Positions 50,954-60,869 of a stretch of 64,000 nucleotides of DNA are shown one piece after another. The notes below the pieces were generated by a model. The model worked only from the letters and a program-made list of their open reading frames with translations. It had not been told where the DNA came from and made no database searches. A program made the translations under genes and the position numbers. Where the stretch lies: positions 62,001 through 126,000 of the forward strand of contig NZ_JMIB01000030.1 of NCBI RefSeq assembly GCF_000695255.1, given 5' to 3'. Numbering within the stretch: the stretch's first letter is position 1; every line of letters starts with the position of its first letter. Source of the stretch: Photobacterium galatheae. GTDB lineage: Bacteria > Pseudomonadota > Gammaproteobacteria > Enterobacterales > Vibrionaceae.

Positions 50954-51670
50954 TTAACTTTCCAGCGCTGCCTGCTGGATATTGATGATCTCGGCAATGC
51001 CGTCTTTCGCCAGCGACAACATCGCCATCAATTCTTCGGTACTGAAGGCTTCCCCTTCGGCAGTGCCCTGAATCTCAATAATTTTACCTTCACGGTTCAT
51101 GATGACATTCATATCCGTCTCGGCACTGGAATCTTCGGCATAGTCCAGATCACACACCGGTGTGCCCTGATAAATGCCAACAGACACAGCAGCAATGGTT
51201 GTTTTCAACGGGTTCTTTTTCAGCAGACCTTTTTCCATCATCACTTGAATGGCATCGGTCAGCGCAACCATCGCCCCTGTGATCGACGCGGTACGCGTCC
51301 CGCCGTCGGCCTGAATCACGTCACAGTCAACCGTGATCATCTGCTCACCCAGCACTTCCAGGTCAACCGCTGCACGCAGACTGCGAGCAATCAGACGCTG
51401 AATTTCCAGCGTACGGCCACCTTGTTTACCACTGGCCGCTTCACGACGGTTCCGGGAATGTGTCGCGCGTGGCAGCATGCCGTATTCAGCCGTCACCCAA
51501 CCCTGACCTTTGCCCTTCAGCCAGCGCGGCACACTTTCTTCAACACTGGCGGTACAAATCACCTTGGTGTCACCGAACTCAACCAGTACCGAACCTTCGG
51601 CATGAGCAGTGAAATGACGGGTAATTGTAATCGGACGAACTTGGCTGGCACTTCTTCCACTTGGACGCAT
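50954..51670 (-). CDS. rph: Ribonuclease PH
   Basis: RNase PH is a phosphate-dependent 3' exoribonuclease that trims tRNA. The 238-residue protein starts [20 protein letters not shown], has the phosphorolytic-site [14 protein letters not shown] and the RNA-binding SRNRREA segment, and has a full-length C-terminus, unlike the frameshifted rph of E. coli K-12. The extension to 51799 is unsupported. Translation of its end probably controls the pyrE attenuator. Confidence 0.97.
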   Translation of the reverse strand: MRPSGRSASQVRPITITRHFTAHAEGSVLVEFGDTKVICTASVEESVPRWLKGKGQGWVTAEYGMLPRATHSRNRREAASGKQGGRTLEIQRLIARSLRAAVDLEVLGEQMITVDCDVIQADGGTRTASITGAMVALTDAIQVMMEKGLLKKNPLKTTIAAVSVGIYQGTPVCDLDYAEDSSAETDMNVIMNREGKIIEIQGTAEGEAFSTEELMAMLSLAKDGIAEIINIQQAALES

Positions 51671-51858
51671 CGGATTCCACCTTGGCTGATATTGGGTGCT
51701 GATGACAGGCCGCTTGGCGACCCGCAGACATTGACCGGCGATTATAGCCAGATCTCCGCCCTGTTGCACGTCCTGAACCCGACCGGCAGTACGGATCAAT
51801 TTCCATTATCTGCACTGGTGCGTATAATCTAGCCATCATTTCTTAAGGGCCATCGCCA

Positions 51859-52722
51859 ATGATTCACAGTATGACCGCCTATGCCCGTCGCGAAGTTAAA
51901 GGCGACTGGGGCAGCGCCGTTTGGGAAATCCGTTCGGTGAACCAACGATATCTGGAAACTTATCTGCGTCTGCCAGAACAGTTTCGCAGTCTGGAACCTG
52001 TGCTGCGCGAGCGTTTTCGTCAGCGTCTGGCACGCGGGAAAGTCGAGTGCAGTCTGCGCTTTGAAGCCAACCCGGCAGCCAGCACGGAACTGCGCATCAA
52101 TGAAGCACTGGCCAAGCAAGTCATCAAAGCTGCCAGCTGGGTGAAAGAAACCGCCGGTGAAGGCAATATCGGTCCGTTTCAGGTGCTGAACTGGCCGGGC
52201 GTGATGGAAACCCCGGAACAGGACATGGACATCATCAATCAAGAGCTGCTGACTGCTTTTGACGGCGCCGTCGATGATTTCATCGCCGCCCGTGCCAGCG
52301 AAGGTGCGAACATGAAAGACCTGATTGATCAGCGTCTGGATGCCATTTCGACTGAAGCCACTAAAGTGCGCGCCCTGATGCCGGAAGTGATGCAATGGCA
52401 ACGCGAGCGTATTCTGACCCGACTGGAAGAAGCCAAAGTCGAGCTGGACGCCAACCGCGTTGAACAGGAACTCATCATGCTGGCTCAGAAAAGCGATGTT
52501 GCTGAAGAGCTGGATCGCCTTGACTCCCACGTGAAAGAAACCCGAAAAATCCTGAAAAAAGGCGGTGCCTGTGGCCGACGTCTGGACTTCATGATGCAGG
52601 AATTCAACCGTGAGTCGAACACCCTGGCTTCGAAATCCATCAACACAGAGATCACCGCTTCCGCGGTCGAACTGAAAGTGCTGATTGAGCAAATGCGCGA
52701 GCAGATCCAGAATATTGAATGA
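51859..52722 (+). CDS. YicC-family endoribonuclease
   Basis: The 287-residue protein begins MIHSMTAYARREVKGDWGS and ends AVELKVLIEQMREQIQNIE, the two conserved YicC domains (YicC_N and DUF1732). Members are reported as endoribonucleases acting on small RNAs; the activity is not visible in a simple motif. It is divergent from rph, the standard arrangement. In many relatives gmk follows; here a glycan module intervenes. Confidence 0.92.
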   Translation: MIHSMTAYARREVKGDWGSAVWEIRSVNQRYLETYLRLPEQFRSLEPVLRERFRQRLARGKVECSLRFEANPAASTELRINEALAKQVIKAASWVKETAGEGNIGPFQVLNWPGVMETPEQDMDIINQELLTAFDGAVDDFIAARASEGANMKDLIDQRLDAISTEATKVRALMPEVMQWQRERILTRLEEAKVELDANRVEQELIMLAQKSDVAEELDRLDSHVKETRKILKKGGACGRRLDFMMQEFNRESNTLASKSINTEITASAVELKVLIEQMREQIQNIE

Positions 52723-52749
52723 TATCCCCGCAGACATCACTGCCTAGAC

Positions 52750-52776
52750 AAAAGCCCTGTGATTACAGGGCTTTTT
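52750..52776 (+). terminator. Intrinsic terminator of yicC
   Basis: A perfect 11-bp stem AAAAGCCCTGT/ACAGGGCTTTT with a GATT loop and a T-run. Confidence 0.92.
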
Positions 52777-53203
52777 GCTGTCAAAACGAGGTTCGATACC
52801 CCCCCTTTACTACACATCACGTACGGCATCCATCCCCTGCGCGATCCCAAATGAGCCACTGTCCACTTCCCCCCCTCTCAGACTTCACCCTTCTTCCATA
52901 CGAGATAGTTCCAACGATTTGAAATCAAAGAAACCCCTAAAAATTAAATAAAAACATCACGTTATAAGAGAAAAAATCTATTTTTGAATCCGGTTCACTC
53001 TATGAGCACTTTCATGCAGCTATTCATTTGTTTGTCATTTGCATAATGGTAAATTTGTGCTCGTTGAAAGCTCAACTCTGAACTTCCATGCCAGGCCGGT
53101 AAGGCCCACAAAAATGATGGCTGATCTCGCTCAGTCAGCGGTTTGCTACACCCGAAAATCAGCGTGTTAAAAATTATCAATTTCACCATAGATGCAGTTC
53201 AAT
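52777..53203. other. AT-rich gap between yicC terminator and GT2 gene
   Basis: About 430 bp with no credible gene. The part from about 52915 is much richer in A and T than the flanking genes and contains long A/T runs near 52940-52985. This resembles the edge of acquired DNA. No transposase remnant, att-like repeat or tRNA is visible, and no clear promoter or ribosome site precedes the next gene. Confidence 0.6.
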
Positions 53204-54001
53204 ATGGATATTTCGTTAATTGTAACCACTTATAACTGGCCGGAAGCTTTGAATAAAGTTCTGGAAAGTATCGAAAGACAGAGCCATCTGCCTCGTGAAG
53301 TCATCATTGCTGATGATGGCTCTGGCAAAGAGACCACAGAGGTCGTGGCTTACTGGCAACAGAAGCTGCGTATTCCTGTGATCCACAGCTGGCAAGAAGA
53401 TGAAGGTTACCGGCTCTCCGCAAGCCGTAATAAAGCCATCACCCGAGCCAATGGTGATTATCTGGTGATGATTGACGGCGATATGGTGTTGGATCGCCAT
53501 TTTATCCGTGACCATGCGCGCACCGCGCAGCCCGGTTATTTTATTCAGGGATGGCGGGTCCGCCTGAATGAGCAGGGCAACCATCATGTCCTTGACCATG
53601 GGGTCATCCCGCACTGCCGCATGAAAGGGATTCTGGATCTGAAAAATCGCTGCTATGGGCTGCGACTGTCAATGCTGCGCTCCCTGAGCTATGGTTCACC
53701 AACCTCGATTTCTGGCACCAAAGGCTGCAATATGGCCTTCTGGAAACAGGACGTGGTCGCAATTAACGGCTTCAACGAAGACTTCGTCGGCTGGGGCAAA
53801 GAAGACAATGAGTTCGCCACCCGGATGATCAACCACGGGATTCGCCGGAAGCGCCTGCGTTTTTCGGCTGTAGCCTTCCATCTCTATCACGATGAAAGCC
53901 CGCGAAATATGGTCGCCTGTAACCACGAAATTCTGATGCGGACCAAGCAACACCGCCTGGCTTTCTGCCACAACGGCCTGTCACGCTATCAGGCCAGCTA
54001 G
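53204..54001 (+). CDS. GT2-family glycosyltransferase of the yicC-gmk module
   Basis: The 265-residue protein starts MDISLIVTTYNWPEALNKVL. It has IADDGSGKETTEV, the DXD site MIDGDMV, TKGCNMAFWKQDV and GFNEDFVGWGKEDNEF. It is a close paralogue of the transferase at 42725-43519 over its whole length, so it probably acts on LPS core or a similar acceptor. An ATG at 53192 adds four residues; neither start has a clear ribosome site. It has its own hairpin downstream. Confidence 0.85.
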   Translation: MDISLIVTTYNWPEALNKVLESIERQSHLPREVIIADDGSGKETTEVVAYWQQKLRIPVIHSWQEDEGYRLSASRNKAITRANGDYLVMIDGDMVLDRHFIRDHARTAQPGYFIQGWRVRLNEQGNHHVLDHGVIPHCRMKGILDLKNRCYGLRLSMLRSLSYGSPTSISGTKGCNMAFWKQDVVAINGFNEDFVGWGKEDNEFATRMINHGIRRKRLRFSAVAFHLYHDESPRNMVACNHEILMRTKQHRLAFCHNGLSRYQAS

Positions 54002-54010
54002 CGTTGCTTC

Positions 54011-54042
54011 GCCGGTTCTTCCGTTGACCGAGAAGAACCGGC
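54011..54042. terminator. Hairpin after the GT2 gene
   Basis: A perfect 11-bp inverted repeat GCCGGTTCTTC/GAAGAACCGGC with a ten-base loop lies nine bases after the stop. No strong T-run follows. Confidence 0.6.
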
Positions 54043-54232
54043 CTCACATAATTTTATCAGCTACTTAGAACTCACCCGCCTTCAACTTTCGCATGACTTT
54101 GCCAACTGCATCCCCAGTATCAGTCTTCTGCTGACTATAGTTAACAAAGCACAGTGCGAACCTGACATAAAAATACCAATAAGCGCACTGCTGACACTTT
54201 GATTCATCAGGGATTGTTTTGAAGGAGCAGCT

Positions 54233-56446
54233 ATGATCGCAAAAACAGACAGCAAAGTTATCCTCGTCGGGGCTGGTTTTATTGCGGATATTCATGCCCG
54301 AGCGATACAGTCTTTACCGGATGTCAGCATTCAGGCCATGGTCGACCCCAACCTGGCTGCCGCCCAGTTACTGGCCCAGCGCTATCAGGTGCCTCACTGT
54401 TTCAGCCAGCTTGATGAAGCACTGGCCGAGATCGACTTTGACACTGCTCATGTACTGACGCCGCCGAACCTGCATTTCGAGCTGACCAGACATCTGCTGG
54501 AACACGGCAAGCATGTGCTGGTTGAAAAGCCACTGGCGGAAACGCCAAAAGAATGCGATGCCCTGATCACACTGGCTCAGCAGCAGGGGCTGACCCTGGC
54601 GGTGAACCAGAATTTTCTGTTTCACCCGGTCATTGAACAGGCAAAATATTTGCTGCAGAATAATGCGATCGGTCCGGTCACCTCGGTCACGCTCAACTAC
54701 GAAATGCCACTCCGTCAGTTAGACAGCAAACAGTTCAGCCACTGGATGTTCCGCCAACCCGTCAATCTGCTGCTGGAACAGGCCGTGCATCCGTTGTCCC
54801 AGCTACTGACCTTATTCGGTCAGCCTCAAGGCGCGCTGATCAGCCGGATCAGCCAGATGAAAGTGCTGAGTGGGCACCAGCCCTGCATCCTGCGGCTGGA
54901 TGCCATGGGTGAACTGAGCGTTCCTTTTCATTTTTCCTTTGCCATGGGCAATGATTTCCCAATCTGGCAACTCCATATTTCCGGGGAAGACGGCACACTG
55001 ATGCTGGATGTCGTCCAACAGCGCGTGCTGCTCAATGGTCGCAGCCACTTTCTGCCTGCTCTGGATAGCGCAGTCACTGCCTGTTCCCAGGCTGGTAGCC
55101 TGATTACCCAGGGCGTGCGCCAGCTGGCTCAATACGCCGGCGCAATCACAGGAGTGAGCCCGGCGAAAGACCCCTTTTTCCTGTCCATGCAAACCAGTCT
55201 CCGCGAATTTCATCAGGCCCGCGAATCACAACAGCCTCTGCCGCATTCTGCAGCGTTTGGTCAAGCGCTGGTCCACCTTTGCCACCAACTCGCCGAGAAA
55301 AGTCAGGGGGCAGATGCCTTACGTCTTCCGCCACACACCACGCCAGAACGAACGTCGGTCAATCCGCCATCCGATCAACCTTTTGATGTACTGGTGATCG
55401 GTGGGACCGGCTTCATCGGACGACATGTCGTCAGCCAGCTACTGGCGGAGCGATACACCATCGGCGTCATGGCCAGACATCTGCAGTCCCTGCCTGCCTT
55501 TTTCCACCAGCCCGCGATTCAGCTGATTCAGGGCGATGTCTGTGATCCGGTAGCCGTCGATCAGGCTGTCAGTCGGACCCGTTATGTGATTAACCTGGCC
55601 CATGGCGGTGGCAGTGGCGACTGGCCGGCCATTCACCATGCGATGGTCGATTCTGCCCGAACCATAGCCCAAGCCTGTCTCACCCACAGCATTACCCGGC
55701 TGGTTCATGTCGGCTCGATTGCTTCCTTATATTTAGGCAGCGCCCGAACCGTCATTCACAGTGCCTCGCCGATTGATGCCGATGCGCGTCACCGGGCACA
55801 TTACGCCAGAGCCAAAGCCATGGCGGATGAGCTGCTGCTGCACGAAATGCCTGATCTGGATGTTGTCGTACTCAGACCCGGCATCGTGGTTGGGAACGGC
55901 GGTCTGATCCACCATACGGGCATCGGCTTTTTCAATAACAGTCAGTACTTCATTGGCTGGAATCTGGGGGACAATCCGCTACCCTTCGTGCTGGCAGAAG
56001 ATGTCGCCTCGGCGACCGTCACCGCAATGACGACCCCCGCAGCCAGAGGCAAAGCACTGAATCTGGTCGGCGATGTCCGCCCGAGCGCACGGGAATATGT
56101 CGCCATGCTCAACAAAGGTCTGGCCCGTCCTTACCGATATGTCCCTCAGCTGACGTTCTGGCTGTACCTGCAGGAGATCACCAAATGGGCCATCAAGCGG
56201 CTGGCCGGACGCAGCATCAGCCTGCCATCCCTGCGGGATTTGAAGTCCCGGGCCATGAATGCCCGCTTCGACACCAGTGGCGAAAAACGTCTGCTGAACT
56301 GGCAGCCGGTCAATGACTGGCATGTTTTCTACCAGCGCGCGGTGCTGGTACACCGCCATGAGTCTCCGGTAACACCGCCAGTTCAACCAGCCAGACTGCA
56401 CGAGAGCACGCCGGAAACCCCGCCATCGGAAAAGGCGACAGCATGA
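54233..56446 (+). CDS. Fusion of Gfo/Idh/MocA oxidoreductase and SDR/epimerase domains
   Basis: The 737-residue protein joins two NAD(P) enzymes. Residues 1-about 345 are a Gfo/Idh/MocA oxidoreductase, with Rossmann motif LVGAGFIADIHARA (11-24) and the family EKP motif at 98-100 (VLVEKPLAET). A linker rich in Pro and Thr (about 365-383) leads to an extended SDR domain with VIGGTGFIGRHV (388-399) and a Tyr524-x3-Lys528 catalytic pair in HYARAKAMADE. The C-terminal 35 residues are Pro-rich and look disordered. It overlaps the GT4 gene by four bases. I infer synthesis of an unusual nucleotide sugar for that transferase. I do not recognise a characterised protein of this layout. Confidence 0.85.
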   Translation: MIAKTDSKVILVGAGFIADIHARAIQSLPDVSIQAMVDPNLAAAQLLAQRYQVPHCFSQLDEALAEIDFDTAHVLTPPNLHFELTRHLLEHGKHVLVEKPLAETPKECDALITLAQQQGLTLAVNQNFLFHPVIEQAKYLLQNNAIGPVTSVTLNYEMPLRQLDSKQFSHWMFRQPVNLLLEQAVHPLSQLLTLFGQPQGALISRISQMKVLSGHQPCILRLDAMGELSVPFHFSFAMGNDFPIWQLHISGEDGTLMLDVVQQRVLLNGRSHFLPALDSAVTACSQAGSLITQGVRQLAQYAGAITGVSPAKDPFFLSMQTSLREFHQARESQQPLPHSAAFGQALVHLCHQLAEKSQGADALRLPPHTTPERTSVNPPSDQPFDVLVIGGTGFIGRHVVSQLLAERYTIGVMARHLQSLPAFFHQPAIQLIQGDVCDPVAVDQAVSRTRYVINLAHGGGSGDWPAIHHAMVDSARTIAQACLTHSITRLVHVGSIASLYLGSARTVIHSASPIDADARHRAHYARAKAMADELLLHEMPDLDVVVLRPGIVVGNGGLIHHTGIGFFNNSQYFIGWNLGDNPLPFVLAEDVASATVTAMTTPAARGKALNLVGDVRPSAREYVAMLNKGLARPYRYVPQLTFWLYLQEITKWAIKRLAGRSISLPSLRDLKSRAMNARFDTSGEKRLLNWQPVNDWHVFYQRAVLVHRHESPVTPPVQPARLHESTPETPPSEKATA

Positions 56447-57510
56447 TGACGACCTTGCTGCATGTTTTTTCCACGTTTGCCCTTGGCGGGCCGCAGATTC
56501 GCTTTGCTCAGCTCGTCAACGCCCTGCCGGGGCATCATCAGCATGTGGTGATCTCGCTGGATGGCCGTCTGGATGCCGCCTCCCGGCTAGCCCCCCATGT
56601 TGAAATCACCTACCTGACGATGCCCGAACTGAAGCCGCTCAGTCTGCTGGAACGCCTGAAACAGATTTACCAGACCATCCGCCGCTATCGGCCTGAAATC
56701 CTGATGACCTACAACTGGGGCGCCATCGAGTGGGCCCTGTGTAACCGTTTTGCAGGTCTGTGCCGGGGGATCCACTGGGAAGACGGTTTCAATCCGGATG
56801 AAGCCACCCGGTTGTATCAACGGCGGAACCTCTTTCGCCGACTGGCACTGGGAGGACGTACAGAGGTCGTTGTGCCTTCACAGACCCTGATGCGAATCGC
56901 CCGTCAGCAATGGCACATCCCCCCAGTCCGGCTGCGTTATTTCCCCAACGGGATCGAGATGCCGGCGCAGATCACCCCGACAAACTCAGCAAAAAAGCCC
57001 ACCCTAATCACCCTGGCCAGCCTACGAAAAGAGAAAAACCTGCCGCGTCTGATCAAGACCGTCGCAGCCCATGCACCGGACTGCCGTCTGCTGATTGGTG
57101 GTGATGGCCCCATGCTGAACGAACTGACGACCTATGTATCGAAACACCACCTCAGCAACCAGATCCAACTGGCTGGCCGGATTGATGATGTCTGGGATTT
57201 TCTGGCTCAGGGCGATATTTTCTGCCTGTCGTCAGATACAGAACAGATGCCATTATCTGTGCTGGAAGCCATGGGCGCCGGCCTGCCGGTTCTGGCCACT
57301 GATGTAGGCGATGTCAAATCCATGCTCTCAGCGGCCAATCATCCGTTTATCGTCCAGCCATCTGCCTATGCCCACGCGATGGCACAACTGCTGGCCACAC
57401 CGGATCAGTGGCAACCCATCGGACAGGCCAACCAGCAGAAGGCAAAACAGGAATACAGCTTCCAGACGATGCTGAGCAATTTCTGCCGGCTCATTTCCCC
57501 GAACCGCTGA
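56443..57510 (+). CDS. GT4-family glycosyltransferase
   Basis: The 355-residue GT-B protein has an N-terminal acceptor domain with FALGGPQIRFAQLVNALPG. Its donor domain has LASLRKEKNLPRLIKTVA, LIGGDGPML and the E-x7-E-like DTEQMPLSVLEAMGAGLPVLAT, typical of GT4. The start overlaps the fusion gene stop, so the two are translated together, which suggests that it uses the sugar made by the fusion enzyme. No signal peptide is present. Confidence 0.87.
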   Translation: MMTTLLHVFSTFALGGPQIRFAQLVNALPGHHQHVVISLDGRLDAASRLAPHVEITYLTMPELKPLSLLERLKQIYQTIRRYRPEILMTYNWGAIEWALCNRFAGLCRGIHWEDGFNPDEATRLYQRRNLFRRLALGGRTEVVVPSQTLMRIARQQWHIPPVRLRYFPNGIEMPAQITPTNSAKKPTLITLASLRKEKNLPRLIKTVAAHAPDCRLLIGGDGPMLNELTTYVSKHHLSNQIQLAGRIDDVWDFLAQGDIFCLSSDTEQMPLSVLEAMGAGLPVLATDVGDVKSMLSAANHPFIVQPSAYAHAMAQLLATPDQWQPIGQANQQKAKQEYSFQTMLSNFCRLISPNR

Positions 57511-57678
57511 CCCGGTCACAACGTGCTATTTTTTAAAGGAAGCGCCTGAAAACGCTCTGGCAGGCCAGGCTGACCATGACTGAGCTGAAGCGGATGTGAA
57601 TCTGCGGGTGAAACTTGCACATCCGGATTCAATTTCACCACAGTTCGTGATACCCTGCGCGCCCTTTCTTCCACTTGA

Positions 57679-58317
<639 letters not shown>

Positions 58318-58367
58318 GTAATTTTGTACAATTTTCAATCTTTTTACTAATACCACTGGAGTCCTCG

Positions 58368-58643
58368 ATGGCACGCGTAACTGTTCAAGATGCTGTTGAT
58401 AAAATTGGCAACCGTTTCGATCTGATCCAAATTGCTTCTCGCCGTGCACGTCAAATGCAAACTGGCGGTAAGGATCCACTGGTTCCTGAAGAGAACGACA
58501 AGTACACAGTGATCGCCCTGCGCGAGATCGAAGAAGGCCTGATCACCAAAGATATTCTGGACGCACGCGAGCGTCAGGAAATGCAAGAGCAGGAAGCTGC
58601 TGAACTGGCAGCCGTGAGTGCCATTGCAGGTAACCAGCGCTAA
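58368..58643 (+). CDS. rpoZ: RNA polymerase omega subunit
   Basis: Omega assists assembly of the beta' subunit and forms part of a ppGpp site. The 91-residue protein starts [20 protein letters not shown] and carries the conserved SRRARQM and [10 protein letters not shown] segments. It lies 50 bp after gmk and 18 bp before spoT, in the conserved gmk-rpoZ-spoT operon. Confidence 0.97.
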   Translation: MARVTVQDAVDKIGNRFDLIQIASRRARQMQTGGKDPLVPEENDKYTVIALREIEEGLITKDILDARERQEMQEQEAAELAAVSAIAGNQR

Positions 58644-58661
58644 TTCAAGGAAGCGGGCAAT

Positions 58662-60764
58662 TTGTATCTCTTTGATAGCCTGAAAGAAGTTGTAATTGAA
58701 TACCTGCCTGAGACTCAAATTGAGGCGCTCAGGCAGGCCTATTTAGTCGCAAGAGACGCCCACGAAGGCCAGACCCGTTCCAGCGGTGAGCCTTACATTA
58801 TCCATCCGATTGCCGTCGCCCGGATCCTGGCAGAAATGCGTCTGGATTTCGAAACCCTGATGGCCGCCCTGCTCCACGATGTCATTGAAGACACCGATGT
58901 CACCAAAGACGACCTCGACAGTCGTTTTGGCTCGACCGTCGCCGAGCTGGTGGATGGCGTTTCCAAGCTGGATAAACTCAAATTCCGCGACCGGAAGGAA
59001 GCCCAGGCCGAGAACTTCCGTAAGATGATCATGGCCATGGCCAATGACATCCGGGTGATTCTGATCAAGCTAGCCGACCGGACGCATAATATGCGCACAC
59101 TGGGTGCCCTGCGCCCGGACAAGCGCCGCCGTATTGCCCGCGAAACGCTGGAAATCTTTTCTCCGCTGGCCCACCGTCTGGGGATTCACAATATCAAGAC
59201 CGAGCTTGAAGAGCTGGGTTTCGAAGCCCTGTACCCAAATCGTTACCGGGTGCTGAAAGAAGTCGTGGCCGCTGCGCGCGGGAATCGGAAAGAAATGATT
59301 AACCGGATTCACGCAGAAATTGAAGGTCGCCTTCATGATGCGGGGATCGACGGCAAAGTGGTTGGCCGCGAAAAGAATCTGTACTCCATCTATAACAAGA
59401 TGAAGAACAAGGAACAGCGCTTCCATTCGATCATGGATATCTATGCTTTCCGGGTTCTGGTCCGGGATCTGGATACCTGCTACCGGGTGCTTGGACAGGT
59501 CCATAACCTGTACAAACCGCGTCCGAGCCGGATGAAAGACTACATTGCCATTCCGAAAGCCAATGGCTATCAGTCGCTGCATACTTCACTGGTTGGTCCG
59601 CACGGGGTGCCGGTGGAAGTTCAGATCCGTACCGACGACATGGATCAGATGGCGGATAAAGGGGTTGCGGCCCACTGGACTTACAAAGACGGCGAGAGCT
59701 CCGGCACCACTGCGCAGGTGAAAGCCCAGCGCTGGATGCAGAGCCTGATGGAGCTGCAGCAGAGTGCCGGTAACTCGTTCGAATTTATCGAGAACGTGAA
59801 ATCCGATCTCTTTCCGGATGAAATATACGTCTTCACGCCGAAAGGCCGGATTGTCGAACTGCCGGTCGGCGCCACAGCCGTTGACTTTGCCTATGCGGTG
59901 CATACAGATGTGGGCAATACCTGTGTCGGTGCCAAAGTCGACCGCCAGCCCTATCCGCTCAGCAAACCGCTCAAAAACGGCCAGACCGTGGATATCATCA
60001 GTGCACCGGGTGCTCGCCCGAATGCAGCCTGGCTCAATTATGTGGTGACTTCACGCGCCCGGACCAAGATCCGTCAGGTGCTGAAAACCATGCGCCGGAC
60101 TGAATCCATTACGCTTGGCCGCCGTCTGCTGAACCATGCACTGGGTGAACTGAATATCGACCAGATCGACCCGGACACGCTGAATCAGGTGCTTCAGGAT
60201 CTGCGTCTGAAAGATCAGGAATCCCTGCTTGCTGCGATTGGCCTGGGCGAACTGATGAGTGTGGTAATCGCCCGCAGACTGCTGGGAACGCTGGACGAAG
60301 AAACCAAAACCGACGACAAACGCCGGATGCCCATCCGCGGTGCCGACGGTATTCTGCTGACCTTTGCCAACTGCTGTCATCCGATCCATGGTGACCCGAT
60401 CATGGCGTACGTCAGTCCGGGCAAAGGTCTGGTGATCCACCGCGAGGAATGTTCGAACATCCGGGGCTACCAGAAAGAACCGGACAAATACATGCCGGTG
60501 GAATGGAGCCGCGACTTCGAGCAAGAGTTTGTCACCAACCTGAAGGTCGACATGCAAAACCATCAGGGTGCGCTGGCCGATCTGACCAACACCATTGCCA
60601 ACACCGGTTCCAACATTCAGGGCCTGTCGACCGAAGAAAAAGACGGTCGCCTGTATACCATCACCGTTCGCCTGACCACCAAAGGTCGGGTCCATCTGGC
60701 CAATATCATGCGCCGGATCCGGGTGATGCCGAATGTGGTCCGGGTTGCCCGGCAAAAAAACTGA
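58662..60764 (+). CDS. spoT: Bifunctional (p)ppGpp synthase/hydrolase SpoT
   Basis: SpoT hydrolyses and weakly makes the alarmone ppGpp. The 700-residue protein has an HD hydrolase domain (HPIAVARILAEM, LLHDVIEDT, about residues 45-75), a synthetase domain (YIAIPKANGYQSLHTS), a TGS domain (IYVFTPKGRIVELPVGATAVDFAYAVHT) and a C-terminal ACT domain. The start is TTG at 58662, giving YLFDSLKEVV. No ATG fits the N-terminal homology. Confidence 0.97.
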   Translation: MYLFDSLKEVVIEYLPETQIEALRQAYLVARDAHEGQTRSSGEPYIIHPIAVARILAEMRLDFETLMAALLHDVIEDTDVTKDDLDSRFGSTVAELVDGVSKLDKLKFRDRKEAQAENFRKMIMAMANDIRVILIKLADRTHNMRTLGALRPDKRRRIARETLEIFSPLAHRLGIHNIKTELEELGFEALYPNRYRVLKEVVAAARGNRKEMINRIHAEIEGRLHDAGIDGKVVGREKNLYSIYNKMKNKEQRFHSIMDIYAFRVLVRDLDTCYRVLGQVHNLYKPRPSRMKDYIAIPKANGYQSLHTSLVGPHGVPVEVQIRTDDMDQMADKGVAAHWTYKDGESSGTTAQVKAQRWMQSLMELQQSAGNSFEFIENVKSDLFPDEIYVFTPKGRIVELPVGATAVDFAYAVHTDVGNTCVGAKVDRQPYPLSKPLKNGQTVDIISAPGARPNAAWLNYVVTSRARTKIRQVLKTMRRTESITLGRRLLNHALGELNIDQIDPDTLNQVLQDLRLKDQESLLAAIGLGELMSVVIARRLLGTLDEETKTDDKRRMPIRGADGILLTFANCCHPIHGDPIMAYVSPGKGLVIHREECSNIRGYQKEPDKYMPVEWSRDFEQEFVTNLKVDMQNHQGALADLTNTIANTGSNIQGLSTEEKDGRLYTITVRLTTKGRVHLANIMRRIRVMPNVVRVARQKN

Positions 60765-60795
60765 TTTGGCTGCTTAGTCCAGATGCTATTGAACT

Positions 60796-60822
60796 CACAA
60801 ACGCCCGCACCGGGCGTTTGTG
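60796..60822 (+). other. Hairpin between spoT and trmH
   Basis: A perfect 12-bp stem CACAAACGCCCG/CGGGCGTTTGTG with a three-base loop. No T-run follows, so it may be a partial terminator or mRNA stabiliser within the operon. Confidence 0.6.
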
Positions 60823-60869
60823 CTTTCCCCGGCACGGAATGAATCAACCTGAATTGAAAGAAGAAAACC

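Noticed and set aside
54065..54295. A 76-residue minus-strand frame before the fusion gene
   Set aside because: It covers the promoter space and first codons of the fusion gene and resembles no family.
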